From positions 355,501-419,500 of the forward strand of contig CAMXCT020004046.1 in NCBI GenBank assembly GCA_947184155.2: a DNA stretch of 64,000 nt, in the 5' to 3' direction. The DNA comes from Cladocopium goreaui (Eukaryota > Sar > Dinophyceae > Suessiales > Symbiodiniaceae). The first letter of the stretch is position 1. Each line of letters begins with the position of its first letter. Made by a program: the position numbers and the translations under genes. Below, one piece after another: positions 50,050 to 60,239 of this stretch. The notes under the pieces are model-generated. The model did not search any database. It saw nothing but the letters and a program-made list of their open reading frames with translations, and was not told the origin of the DNA.

Positions 50050-53000
50050 CTGATTGCAGCGATCTACCAAATTACGAATCTCAGGGATTTCCATATGGCT
50101 ATGGGTCATTCCCAGGGTCAAACATGTCAAAATCCTGGCACCCTCATGAACCCTGGAATACCCGAAATAACTGGCAAATGGAGGTTATACTATAGTCGTA
50201 TCCAATATCAGGGTGAGAAATGCAAGAACCCAGCGCGAAGCAGGTCAGTGAGCAGCCCACATGGATTAACAAAAGCAAACTCCGCCGGAGCAATTTCTCA
50301 CACCAAACGGAACAATGAGGGTTTTGGAAAAACGTTCAAGGCTGAGAAGTGATTGGATAAGGATGGATAAGGTAAATTTCTAGTGGTTGAATGACGCATC
50401 CAAAAAATACATATTAATATACATGATAACCAAATTTCTGGAAACAGGCTCCGAAACCACAACGGACTCCAAACCAAACCAACTTCATCGTCAAAACTCT
50501 CCTATGTCAATGCAGTAATTTTCTTTGTGTGTTTCATCGGGATACAGGTGGATAAGAATGCCAGAATGTCGGTAGTGGCGATGTTGGCTTGTCTACCTGG
50601 GCTGCTTCAGCGAGCTTGATTATTATACAGCTGTCACCGGCCGGAAGGGGATTGGGACAGTCCGTAAGAAATGGTTCACGATGGCGGAAAATGCGTGGCA
50701 GCATTGGTTGACAACAACTATCGGACATTTCATCTCTTCAGCATACGCCTGGTCAAGGTCTGAAAGCATACGCCTGGTCAAGGTCTGAAAGCAGAAGCAG
50801 GACTGGTTGAAAATTCAGGAGAACTCCTTGACAGGACCGATGCACAGATGTCAAAGTTGCCCCAAGCATTTATATAATGAGGAAATCTGTGAATGTGGAC
50901 GAGCATAAGGCGAAACATGCCCCAAATAGATTTGCGAGGACCTTCCCTCTTGTCCGAATATGAATTTCCGCTTCTTTGCTTCGCACTGAAGTTGCGCACG
51001 GTATTCTTCCATGTAGTTGGCCAGTCCCTTGTCCATTCGACTGCATGGTAATTCTCAACTTCTGGGCATCCAAGTTTTGTTTCCTCTTGATGCCTTTAAC
51101 TTCGCAATCGAAAAGACTTGATGCCACTTGTTGGAAGCAACTTGTCTTTACGCTGCTGGTAAGCCTGCTTTTGCGGCGAGACCGAGAGGGCAGCAAGATT
51201 CACATAAATCACAGTTGGCTCGGCTCGACTTGCTGTTCCTCCAAGTGCATGCGGGAATTGCGACAAATCAAGACATGAGACCATACTTCGTCAAGCCGAT
51301 GTTTGCTTGATGAAAAACTGGAATGACGAAGGATGGACGGAAAAAAACGGAAGACTTTAGACCACTAAGAAAGCCACCAGGCAGCTACCATTACTTGCCT
51401 TATTTCTTCAGGCTGGGGTCCACTCTGGATCTAGGGGTGGGACAAGCATGTGGGTCTTTCCTTTTGTCCATGCATGCATGGGACAATTACTCAGCATAGC
51501 TATCTACAGCTCCGGAACCAGGCATTGTGAAACAGAAATTGGTGGCCAAAAACAGCTCTGGCAGGTACTGTATGGCCCAGCAACATGACTTGTGAGGCTG
51601 GGAGGGTCTGGAAATCTCTGGTCCTGGGGATGGTTTCAACATGGCCATCAAGACCTGATACATATGATGCATAATATTAACATATATATATATATATGTG
51701 TGCGTGTATTGCCTTCTGTTTAGCACTAAAACTACTTTGTCAATTAGCTACATCACGGTACAAATGGCTTGCGTCCAACATTCAAACCAAAGACCACAAA
51801 GCCATGGTTCCATTAACGAACCTACTCTCAATCCATCCTACCTGCAGGTGCAGAATTGATCAAAATTGTGCACGCTGTCAAATCACTGATGCAAAAAGGG
51901 GTTGGTTTGCGGTGCTGTCAAGGCTTGTGGCACAAAATGGTTAAAGCACTGTGGCTTGTAAAGGCTGTGGCAAATGTGAGGCACACAGTTCTCCACACAC
52001 TATGGCCAAAGGGTTCCTTCCCATTTTGGTCATGGATGGTCATGGTGTGTTCAAACTGCTTCTTTGGGTTTTCCATGGTTTTCCCATCACAAAACGTTGC
52101 GCAAGGCAAGTGATCCAAAAATTGTCATGAATTGCTGTCCAAAACAGCGAAACATTGCTGTCCCAGCACTACAATAGCTCCATGCAAGCTACGACTCGCA
52201 ATGGCTCGCACATATGATGTCGATCTTTCCAAGGGCCTAAATTACATGTGACTCTTCCCTCAGTTTCCATGGCAACGCAATGAATTCCTGGTCTTGGCTG
52301 AGGCTGAAATCCAAGCTCCATGAGCTCGGAGTTTCCGCAACTGGATGGCAACCCCTATACCACTCCCTAAGGTCTTCCAAAGCCTGCTATTTAGAGGTCT
52401 TCCAAACATGGGCTACCGCTATTCCCTGGGTCATCCTGGGTCTGAGTTGGGGAGGATTCTGGATGGAACTGGTAACCTGGTAATCCCAGTCGAGTCTCTG
52501 GCGAACAAAACGCATCGCTCCAGCTCATCCCGCGCCCAAGCGGCCCGGATGTAGTCCTCCACTGGTGAAAGCTGCTGTTGGAAAGGCAGTTTCCAGGTGC
52601 AAAAACTGATCTGCCAAAGCCATTCCTTCCATCTCAGTTCTTCATGGGCTTTTTCCTTCAAACTTGTTTTCTGCAGCTCCTGCTCCAAGTCTTCCAAAAT
52701 ATCACCTTGCCTGGCGCAAGGCTGGATGAATTGTGTCGATATTCTTGGGTGGTTCACCTCCCTCTGGCATCGGATATGGTGGGTGGTTGCGAAATCCTGC
52801 ACCACCAAAAGGATGGTTGAAATCCTATAAATAATATGCTGGGATGTTTACCACCTATCAACTGGTGATTTGGATTTCGCAACCATCCACAGTATGAGAA
52901 ATAGAAATGAGATGGAACTGAGACTTTACATTATTTTACCGCCAGATTTATGGGTGGTTGAAACCAGAATGTCCAGCTGGGCTTGTCCAAAGGATTCTCG

Positions 53001-55106
53001 TGCTAGCCATATCTAGGCATGTTTGCTCACAGTTTAGCAATTGGTTGGGAAACTCTAAGTGTCGCTCCTTGGCTCCGCTCCTTGGGTCTCCTTCCGAGCC
53101 TCCATGGAGGTCCTTGACCAAAGTCCAACAGCAAATCTTCGTGCGCACTCCATGGCGAAACGTGCGAAACAGACATGGCCAGGAGTCTCAGGTAAGACTC
53201 TAAGGGTCCCAGGGTGACTGTTTACCAAGAGCTGTTTCGGTGATGATCTTTCCAAAAATTTGGAGTTTTTGAGTGTTTATCACGTGACAATGTGTAAGAT
53301 AGTGGAAGTGTAAAAGATTCAGAGTTGCCAGCAAAGGTAATGACAAACTTTCAAGTTTCCACTGCAGTCAGGCTCACAAACTCCATCAAATCGGTCTGGG
53401 TCAAAGTTGGATACCTCCAAAATTAAATTGCGAACAATGTTCACCCCAGATCCTTATAATTTTGGTATTGAATGGTGGGTGAGCCGTTCAAGCAAGCAGG
53501 GTTGATTTTCGTTGATGTATTCAGAGCCAACATATTGTCTACCAAAAAAACATTAAAAAAAAAAAACGCATCCCAAATCTGTGGGGTCTTGAAAAGGACC
53601 AGTTCTGGTTGCAAGTTCATGGGTTGCAGGCAGCATTTCCAGCCCCTTTGGCTTGGGCTTTTTGGTTTCAGGAACCAATCCGAGAACTGGGTTTCATGAT
53701 ATCGACAGCCTGGACATAAGATACGCTCACCATACGATATCTCTGCACAGGCGACAAGGTGCGCTCCTCAAAAAGAAACGAACAGTGGACACATCTAAGG
53801 ACACCCTTCAATAATCCCCACCTCCTTTTACTAAACGTACCCCAAATACTAAAAACATCTAAAACTAGGGTCCGCGTATGTCTGCGTTAAATTTTGGGAA
53901 ATCTCAGACTGGCATGTGATTTTTAATTGATCCCCTTTCGGAAACAAATTAAAAATGAAGGTCCCATTTCAGGGTTTCACCCCCTAATAATAAGAACTAG
54001 TCAACCCCGGGGTGTTTTTATTAGGGTCCGTCTTTTAAGGTCGAAAGAAAAAGTATGTTATATATTAAGGTTCTTAATTTAAGATTAGGGGAAAGCTTCG
54101 AAATCCAAGTTTTGGCAGTATTTTAATTAGATTTTAAAAGGAAATCTAATCGATTTTGAAATAGGAAAACAATAATTGTTTATATTTTGTATTAGGGAAA
54201 AGCTTCGAAATCCAATTTTTGGCAAGATTTTAATTGGATTTAAAAAGGAAATCCGTTTTGAAATAGAAAACATAGTTTTTGTTTAATTTTAGGGTTGATA
54301 TTAGGGGAAAGCTTCGAAATCCAATTTTTGGCAAGATTTTATTTAGGCTTTAAAAGGAAATCAAAAATGATTTTGAAATAGAAAAAACAGTTTTTTAAAA
54401 AATATTAGGGTTGATAATTTAGTATTAGGGGAAAGAAAAGAAAGCTTCGAAATCCAATTTTTGGCAAGATTTTAAAAGGAAATCTAATCGATTTTAAAAT
54501 AGAACAAACTTGTTTTAATATTAGGGTTTTAAATTTAGTATTAGGGGGAAGCTTCGCACCCTATATACCTCCTAAAACTCCTCCAGGTGTTGATTATTTG
54601 GGAAGGGGCGGGGGGACCGCAGTTTAGTGGTATAGGGGGAAGGGATTACGAGCCATCTAACCATCTATTACTGGGGGTACCACCATCGTGAAGCTGGTTG
54701 GATTTGCCTGCACCGATAGTTAAACACAAGGCCGGCCGAACGGAGCGCGCAGCGAATCGCTGTATAACCTCAGCCATGACTGCCATGACGGTGCCACTTA
54801 CCCAAAAAGGTGCCCATTGAGTTCAGTGATTCAAACCGATTCAAAATGGGACTGTTTGCATAGCAAAGCTGTTTTTCATTACCGGATAGTTTAGCCTGCA
54901 ATCAAGCTGAAGAGCCTGCTAACTCAACGCCTCAACTTCGATGCCTCCAAAGAATCCGAAGCATCTGCGAAAACAGCTCATCCGCTCTATGTTTTTTCTT
55001 GCACCGCTCCGCTTTTTTTGCTGGTTGGTGGTGTGCAAACATGTCCAAAACATGCAAACCACTTGGGATGATCATAGCACAGCGCTGACTCCGAATCTGC
55101 AGCCAT
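49952..55106 (-). CDS. Unidentified multi-exon gene (starts MAADSESALCYDHPK)
   Basis: Candidate first exon at 55063-55106. Downstream exon candidates at about 53033-53196, 52477-52710, 52246-52303, 51487-51654, 51118-51284, 50942-51040 and 50638-50759, and a last one with stop at 49952-50049. Most are well bounded and have ordinary globular composition, for example LEDLEQELQKTSLKEKAHEE and AEEMKCPIVVVNQCCHAFSA. I do not recognise the protein. The exon at 51487-51654 has its own stop, so two genes may be present. A 107-bp tandem array (54.1-54.55 kb) would lie in the first intron. Confidence 0.4.
50638..50759 (-). CDS. Exon: AEEMKCPIVVVNQCCHAFSA
   Basis: After GCTTTCAG| (the proximal of two identical acceptors) it reads LDQAYAEEMKCPIVVVNQCC then HAFSAIVNHFLRTVPIPFRP to CGGCCG|GTGACA. 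A second - frame (CQPMLPRIFRHREPFLTDCP) is open too, ending at GCCCAG|GTAGAC, so the alternative cannot be excluded. Confidence 0.52.
50740..50789. repeat. 25-bp tandem duplication spanning a splice acceptor
   Basis: Two exact copies of a 25-bp unit beginning AGCATACGCCTGGTC. On the - strand each copy carries GCTTTCAG followed by ACCTTGACCAGGCG, so the 3' splice site of the 50638-50759 exon is duplicated. Confidence 0.85.
50942..51040 (-). CDS. Exon: MEEYRAQLQCEAKKRKFIFG
   Basis: From TTACCATGCAG| to GAGGGAAG|GTCCTC. Reads RMDKGLANYMEEYRAQLQCE then AKKRKFIFGQEG, helical. Competing frames are less protein-like. Confidence 0.5.
51118..51284 (-). CDS. Exon: PTVIYVNLAALSVSPQKQAY
   Basis: Reads MVSCLDLSQFPHALGGTASR, then AEPTVIYVNLAALSVSPQKQ, then AYQQRKDKLLPTSG to CATCAA|GTCTTT. 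Open for more than 55 codons. The 5' acceptor is not fixed. Confidence 0.5.
51487..51654 (-). CDS. Exon with stop: SCCWAIQYLPELFLATNFCF
   Basis: After ATGTATCAG| it reads VLMAMLKPSPGPEISRPSQP, then HKSCCWAIQYLPELFLATNF, then CFTMPGSGAVDSYAE and TAA: 168 nt, exactly 55 codons plus stop. Could be a terminal exon of a separate gene. Confidence 0.5.
   Translation of the reverse strand, partial: VLMAMLKPSPGPEISRPSQPHKSCCWAIQYLPELFLATNFCFTMPGSGAVDSYAE
51850..52110. other. Coding-like stretch, probably + strand or none
   Basis: After CTACCTGCAG| the + strand reads AELIKIVHAVKSLMQKG then VGLRCCQGLWHKMVKALW with no stops. The - strand is also open. Its context among - strand exons makes this doubtful. 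Confidence 0.25.
52246..52303 (-). CDS. Exon: LSQDQEFIALPWKLREESH
   Basis: 58 nt from GGATTTCAG| to GTCACAT|GTAATT, reading LSQDQEFIALPWKLREESH. Confidence 0.48.
52477..52710 (-). CDS. Exon: LEDLEQELQKTSLKEKAHEE
   Basis: From TTGCGCCAG| to GATTACCAG|GTTACC. Reads QGDILEDLEQELQKTSLKEK, then AHEELRWKEWLWQISF, then LSPVEDYIRAAWARDELERC. Long, helical, charged exon with a likely coiled-coil start. Best-supported exon of this gene. Confidence 0.65.
52960..53205. other. GC-rich stretch open on both strands
   Basis: - strand: SVSHVSPWSAHEDLLLDFGQ then GPPWRLGRRPKERSQG to a stop at 53033. + strand: SKCRSLAPLLGSPSEPPWRS then VQQQIFVRTPWRNVRNRHGQ ending exactly at TCTCAG|GTAAGA, a perfect donor. Coding is likely, but strand cannot be settled by eye. 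Confidence 0.4.
53300..54090. other. Intergenic/intron stretch
   Basis: AT-rich without a supportable exon. It runs into the tandem array that follows. Confidence 0.3.
54093..54556. repeat. ~107-bp tandem repeat (AAGCTTCGAAATCC units)
   Basis: AAGCTTCG recurs at 54093, 54200, 54309, 54442 and 54549. Each is followed by AAATCCAA-TTTTTGGCA, a TTTAAAAGGAAATC block and GATTTTGAAATAG, and preceded by TTAGGG(G). Spacing is 107, 109, 133 and 107 bp. The last unit is truncated. Confidence 0.88.
55063..55106 (-). CDS. Possible first exon: MAADSESALCYDHP
   Basis: ATG at 55106 (minus) in context GCCATGG opens MAADSESALCYDHP plus two bases, then donor AA|GTGGTT. The context and acidic start suit an N-terminal exon. 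It lies just downstream of the stop of the FKBP gene. Confidence 0.5.
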
Positions 55107-55288
55107 GGCAACAAACAAATCTCAGATTAGCACATCTTTGTGGAAGGGTTTCCTTTTGAAACCTATGTCATCATATGTCAATGTTCGATAGCTCTGTTTC
55201 TTATCACTGATATGACATATCCGGTTCCAATGCTAACACGGCTAACACCTGCAACCACCAACCAAGACATCGACCCTAAAATCGGCCC

Positions 55289-55403
55289 TCAAGCGATGCG
55301 GTTGATCTTCACATCAATGACCAGCGTATCGTCCCGGGCGTTGTTCAACACCCCATTCCTGGGTGACTTTTCCCAGCCCACTGCGAAACCCATGGCGCAA
55401 GCA
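55289..55403 (-). CDS. FKBP terminal exon (DDTLVIDVKINRIA-stop)
   Basis: Reads MGFAVGWEKSPRNGV then LNNARDDTLVIDVKINRIA and TGA at 55289-55291. The TLVIDVKI-like strand is the last beta-strand of FKBP domains. The acceptor is uncertain: CAAGCAG| is the outer choice; inner AG sites at GGAAAAG| or ACCCAG| would shorten the exon. Confidence 0.65.
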
Positions 55404-58400
55404 CTGCTTGAATGTACCCTCGGTCATTTATATAACAGGTTGCCCAGGTTGCTATGGAAAATCGGCATCTGTAACATAGGTAAATCATCTATAAATGAGC
55501 CATGGCTTCCATAGCTATGTAACAATTGACCAGAAGACCTTGGGTGGGAGCCCATCATCTGTCACCCATCCTATGCGAATCCTCCTGAAAAATAATGGGC
55601 ATATAAATCCCTATGGAAATGGATTCATAATCCATCCATATGGGTGTACATCCAACCTTTTGACTATAGCTGTAGTTGTATCTCATGATTTTTCCATGAG
55701 CATTCCATGTATTCACCAAGTCTTGTGGTTGGAATCACCATAAATCATATGTTTTTTTGAGTGCTTGAGTCCCAATCACCAATTTTAAGCGCTTGAATCC
55801 CACTATTGATCACCAATCTTTCACTGTTGAAAGAATCCCAAAACACATCTGGTGATTAATAGTGGGATTAAGGCTCTTTATTTTTTTGATGAATCCCACT
55901 ATGTTTTTCACCAATCTTTCACTGTTGAATCCCATCACATCCAAACCGCTCCGGATCCCGGCCATGTTCACCAGGCCACAGCAGGCGATTTCGTAGTTCC
56001 CAGGGATCCCCAGAGCCTGAAGCAGACCTGGAGATGCCCAAATTTGAGGACCTTGGGGTTGGACCTGACCAACCAGTTTCTGGTTATTCTGGTTGGAAAT
56101 ATACATGTGTATTACTGTATAAAGGGTATACATGATTTGTTCACTATTTCATTCCTGGTTGGTCCTTTTCCAAGGGGGGACCTTTTTTTTTTAAGTTGTA
56201 GCAACTTGTTCTGAGTAGCAAATTCTGAGTAAAATGATGTTCACAACCAGGAGAATCCGAGGGAAACCAAAAAAAAACCTGGTCTACATCCTGGTTCAAT
56301 CCCATGAAAAACCCCGGTAAATTCCATTGAATTCCAATTAAATTAAATATTCAGGAAAAATCTCATTATACATATATCACATATATATATATATATGTAT
56401 ATAAATCTATATAAATCTTATGAAGTCCCTATAGCCTATGTTGAACTCCCAATAAATCACCATTTTCAGATCACCCCCCAGTCGTCCCTGGCCGATTGAT
56501 TTCACGCCACGAGACTCCCGTGGATCAGGGATCGCGCCCGGCTTGCCCAGCTGGTCTTCGGAGCACGGCCGTGGATACCTGGAGTCAAAATTGAAGAACC
56601 AGAGGACCAGGGGACCACAGATGTAGAGACCTGGATTTGTCACAAATGTATTGGCTACCCAATGCCTTGACTTCCAAATAGATGAAACAGTTTATGTATC
56701 GTAAGCCCAAACAAATGCAGAAAAGGTTCAAACGAATATGACTATGACCTATAAGTAAGGTTCTAAATTCTAAAAAGACATTATTTCACTATATTGATCT
56801 ACTTGTCTATCTTATGATTCTGTTGGGTTGGTAATTATATCGTAGTTTCTCCGGGGTGTTCGTCTGTGTTATGTTAAGCTCAATGTTTGCTTGTGTATGG
56901 TTATTATCTACCATGTTGATGATGTTCACCCGCGATATGTTCAGCTTAATTTGCCTAATTTTAATGTTTCAATCTTTGGAGATTCATATGGGATAAGATG
57001 GGATGAGACGTGTTCATGGAACTGATGAACTATAATGAACTGCTCCTTAAAATTTGAAACCCCCGATGATTGACCCTAGGTCATGAAAAAACACATTCAA
57101 CCATAAGTTCGATTGGGGGGCATGGCATATAATTCATGAATAATCAATCATGTATTAAATACTTATAACATTCTCAATTGTATAACTGGTGCACATATTC
57201 ACATGACTAAAATCTATGCAGAATCTACAGTATGTACCATTCATGTCTTCAAGGGTTTCTACCAAAAATGGTTCTAAGTCAAAAAAATCAGATCCCAACA
57301 ACAGATTTTAGTCTATCTTTGGTACCCTCTGGTAAACTAACATAGCTATTGAACATGGCCATAGAAATAGTGGATTTTCCCATTGAAAATGGTGGATCTT
57401 TCCATAGTTTGTTTGGTATGTTTACCAGAGGGTAACCATGATAAATGACCGAGGGATTCCCAGTGTTGACCCATGCCAGGGCCCCAGGGCACCCCAGGGC
57501 AGGTGGAATGACCAAGCGACGTTTTTCGCCTGGCCAGTGGGCAAGCCATGGTAAAATTCCCTGGGCTGCCAATGATGTGCAAAATGTTGCGTTTTCCCAC
57601 ATTCATTGGATTGGCTTGAGGGAAAATCTACAGGAAACTATAGATATGCCCATTGAATATGGGGTTTTCCTGCAAATTTTCCCGTAAACCAATCCAATGA
57701 CACATCTTATGGTACTTTGCATGCGGGTAAGTGGATAACAATTGCTCTTTGGTAATCAAACTTACAGAGCAATGAAAATTCCTGGAAATCACCCACTTAG
57801 TTCGATGCGGTTCCCAACCAAAAACAATTTAGATAGGATGTTCAATTGCCAGGGTAATATCCATCCCAAAAACTATCATGCTTGGTGTTTTCCTCCTAAG
57901 AAAACATCTCCTTTTTTATTGGTATCCAACACAAGTAACCATCTCCAATGCCTTCTACTTGACATTAACCACTAAAAGAGGGCTTGGTAAATGCCCTAGT
58001 TGTCCACATCACCCAACTATTTGGCATATAATCTCCAACAACTACTTTTTTTTCATATAGCCCATATAAATCCATATAAAAATCCATAAACATCCAGAAA
58101 AAAATCTCTATAAAAATCCATAAAAATCCATAAACATCCCTATAAAAATCCCTATAAAAAGGGACCAACCCCTGACCCAAACAATAGCCACATCACGTCC
58201 CCCCTCAGCGCTGCTGGGGGCACCTTTCAGCATCCCCACCACCCCACGGTCCAGACCAGGAATGGCATCCCCTCGACCTGAGGTCTTCGGCTCTTTTTAA
58301 CAGTTGAAGTGGTCAAATTTATAGGTAACTGACATGAGGTGATAGGTAACTTTAATCAAAAAGGACAATGTTCATAATGTTCATGAAAATCCCCATACCT

Positions 58401-59966
58401 ATCAGTTAAATCGACAAAATTGATAGGTAACTTTATGATTTGATGATATTTAATGGAACTTGACTTAATGGGATTTGATGGGATTTAATGAACATTGTCC
58501 TATATAATTTGGATATGTTAGTATGAACATGGTGCTTCAATATGATTTATGTAATCGGATTTACTTAGTTAAGCTAAATTGGTTTGTAACTCCAATAGGG
58601 TTTATAGTGGGTAGATTTAAAACTAATGGTGGTCATAAACCAACTTATCACTGGGTATCACCACTCTGCACCTGCCAAACTAAATGTTCAAAACAAACGG
58701 ATTCAAATGATTCAAACAAAATCCAACAAATGTATATATATATATATACATACATGAATATATATATAATGTATAATATATGTATATATATAATGTGTAT
58801 ATATATAATGCATATATATATATACACCCAGTATTTAAAATATATTATAACATTATATATATATACATGAGTTGCTAAAAGTGAGAGTGACACCCCGGGC
58901 CTACACGGAAGGTCACGGGCTTTTCAGAGTAGCCACTCTTGTCCTGGCTAAGAGGTTGTTCCAAGATGATCCAAGTGATCAGAATAGCACCAGAACGGGA
59001 TCCCCCGTAATGAATAGAACCATTAGTTACTAGTGTTATAGATCAAATAGATCCAGAATATATCCATGTTCGATTTTGAATTGTTTAGTTTGGGAGGTAT
59101 TGTTAGAGTCATTAGAGCAGGGATCATATTTTTGATTCGTCATACATAACTAAAATTGTTTTTTTGGAGATATCCTGGGGTCAACTACCCTCTGGTAAAC
59201 TAACATAGCTATGGAAAATCACCATTTTTTATGGGAAATTCAACTATTTCAATGGCCATGTTCAATAGCTATGTTAAATTACCAGAGGGTAAGTCAACTA
59301 ACATATTCAGAATTTCTGATCTACAAACGGTGGCTTTTCCACACCGAAAACATCACCCCCTATATCCAGCGTCCCGGATTGGGCTCCTGTGTCCGGACGA
59401 AAATGTTGCCGTTCCAGCCCGTCAAATATCCGATCCTGAGATCTCAACGCTCGGCCAATGGGGGTCTCCATTGGGGATGCTGCAAAAGTGCCATGTGTAA
59501 TATGTTTTGATAGGGTTTAATGGGAACAATAAGGGAAAGTGATGGAAAATGTTGAGTGATCAGTGGAATGAGGGATACCATATCTTTTAGATAAACCCAA
59601 AATGTGTCTCAGCTAGGTGATATTGAAAATCCGTGACACTTCTGGGTGAACTTGAGGCAACATTATCAGGAACTAGATGTGATTCATCTGTTCATCTATT
59701 CATTTTCGAGAGCAAATTGAACTGACCGACCTACCAAACTTAGGTCTAATCATGCAGTGAGACTTTGTGATATAAGTGTGTTCATTTAAGCTTGGAAAAC
59801 ATAACTTCTCCACCCAAACTTGTCATTCAACCCAGTAACTGCTATTTTTGTTTCCTCCACCGAGCGTCAAATCCACTGTGACCATGTCTCCATTGGCCAC
59901 TTTCCGGGTGGCCTCCGGGTCTCCCTCTGCAAACTTCGGTTTGTAGATGGTGGCAGCTTTCAGCCC
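55289..59966 (-). CDS. FKBP-type peptidyl-prolyl cis-trans isomerase, multi-exon
   Basis: Exons 59832-59966, 59357-59435, 58224-58277, 57493-57529 and 56506-56578, then a last exon near 55289-55403. Junctions are phase-exact for the first five. The product reads ANGDMVTVDLTLGGGNK, DRIFDGLERQHF, GTLDIGG|RGDAIPGLDRG, VVGMLK|GEKRRLVIPPALG, YP...GKPGAIPD, and finally DDTLVIDVKINRIA-stop. This matches the FKBP core: (D)xVTVxYxG, xxFDxxxxR, VIPGxDxGxxGMxxGEKRRLxIPPxLGYG, xGxIPPNxTLVFDVELxxI. It would catalyse prolyl isomerisation in protein folding. The N-terminus beyond 59966 (possible targeting or membrane segment near 60240-60338) is not resolved, and the last junction is not fixed. Confidence 0.82.
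55434..55538. repeat. Degenerate R1 fold-back element
   Basis: Contains TTGCTATGGAAAATC, GGTAAATCATCTATAAATGA and CCATAGCTATG in R1 order but with eroded ends. Probably an old copy. Confidence 0.5.
55750..55940. repeat. Local repeat of CACCAATCTTTCACTGTTGAA
   Basis: CACCAATCTTTCACTGTTGAA occurs twice (near 55810 and 55910) among several TTGAATCCCACTAT-like units. Confidence 0.65.
55946..56018 (-). CDS. Weak exon candidate: YEIACCGLVNMAGIRSGLD
   Basis: After GTCTGCTTCAG| the - strand reads ALGIPGNYEIACCGLVNMAG then IRSGLD to GGAT|GTGATG. It lies between the last two FKBP exons and does not fit the FKBP domain, so it may be spurious. Confidence 0.25.
56375..56405. repeat. TA microsatellite
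   Basis: Short TATATATA run. Confidence 0.75.
56506..56578 (-). CDS. FKBP exon: LGKPGAIPD
   Basis: One base completing Gly, then 24 codons: YPRPCSEDQLGKPGAIPDPR then ESRG, from TTGACTCCAG| to CGTGGC|GTGAAA. Phase matches the preceding 57493-57529 exon (GG|G). GxPGAIP is typical before the last strand of FKBPs. Confidence 0.68.
57323..57434. repeat. Fold-back element R1, copy 6
   Basis: TA-CCCTCTGGTAAACTAACATA at the left and TATGTTTACCAGAGGG-TA at the right. Confidence 0.85.
57493..57529 (-). CDS. FKBP micro-exon: EKRRLVIPPALG
   Basis: 37 nt between CTGGCCAG| and GCCCTGGG|GTGCCC. Two bases complete Gly from the previous exon, then EKRRLVIPPAL plus two bases of Gly. GEKRRLVIPPALG is the near-invariant FKBP block after the GLxGM motif. 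Confidence 0.8.
57604..57699. repeat. Fold-back element R5
   Basis: CATTGGATTGGCTTGAGGGAAAAT at the left pairs with ATTTTCCCGTAAACCAATCCAATG at the right, and CAGGAAA pairs with TTTCCTG further in. The ~96-bp hairpin is similar in design to R1 but with different ends. Confidence 0.78.
58048..58160. repeat. ATCCATAAAAATCC repeats
   Basis: Repeated CCATATAAAAATCCATAAACATCC-like 12-14-bp units. Confidence 0.7.
58224..58277 (-). CDS. FKBP exon: IPGLDRGVVGMLK
   Basis: 54 nt from AGACCTCAG| to GCTGAAAG|GTGCCC. Reads (G)RGDAIPGLDRGVVGMLK(G). xVIPGLDxGVxGM is the FKBP signature before GEKRR. Its phases match both neighbouring exons. Confidence 0.8.
58728..58866. repeat. TA-rich microsatellite
   Basis: Long TATATA/ATGTATA runs; the ORFs on both strands here are repeat translations. 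Confidence 0.88.
59186..59291. repeat. Fold-back element R1, copy 7
   Basis: TA-CCCTCTGGTAAACTAACATAGC at the left and GCTATGTTAAATTACCAGAGGG-TA at the right. GTCAAC occurs on both outer sides (GTCAAC-TA ... TA-AGTCAAC). Confidence 0.87.
59357..59435 (-). CDS. FKBP exon: RIFDGLERQHF
   Basis: 79 nt from GATCTCAG| to ATAGGGG|GTGATG. Reads DRIFDGLERQHFRPDTGAQS then GTLDIG plus one base. The IFD and the F-x...TLDIG strand correspond to the FKBP central strands. Phase-exact with both neighbours. Confidence 0.72.
59832..59966 (-). CDS. FKBP exon: ANGDMVTVDLTLGGGNK
   Basis: 135 nt = 45 codons, phase 0, from CTGTGCCAG| to TTACTGG|GTTGAA. Reads GLKAATIYKPKFAEGDPEAT then RKVANGDMVTVDLTLGGGNK. GDxVTVxLTL is the first core strand of FKBPs (GDTVTVHYTG). 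Confidence 0.72.
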
Positions 59967-60048
59967 CTGGCACAGCGCCCATAACCATACTCAAAAAAAG
60001 AAGCAAATGTGTGTATGTATGTTTATTTGAATAGACATGCATGTACAT

Positions 60049-60049
<1 letters not shown>

Positions 60050-60084
<35 letters not shown>
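60050..60084. repeat. (CT)n microsatellite
   Basis: Run of CTCTCT with one TTT interruption. Confidence 0.88.
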
Positions 60085-60239
60085 GATCACACACACTAGA
60101 CAAGAATGGATCATTATATGATCCGGCAGGAACTGAATCCTGAAACATGCAAACCAGCCTAGATCGTTAGATTAGTAAAGGAGCCAAATGAGGTACTTCA
60201 CGAAAACGATGTAGGGCATCCAATATTGTCAAACGAAGT

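Noticed and set aside
54093..54556. Interstitial telomere
   Set aside because: TTAGGG words occur once per 107-bp unit rather than in tandem, so this is a minisatellite, not a telomeric tract.
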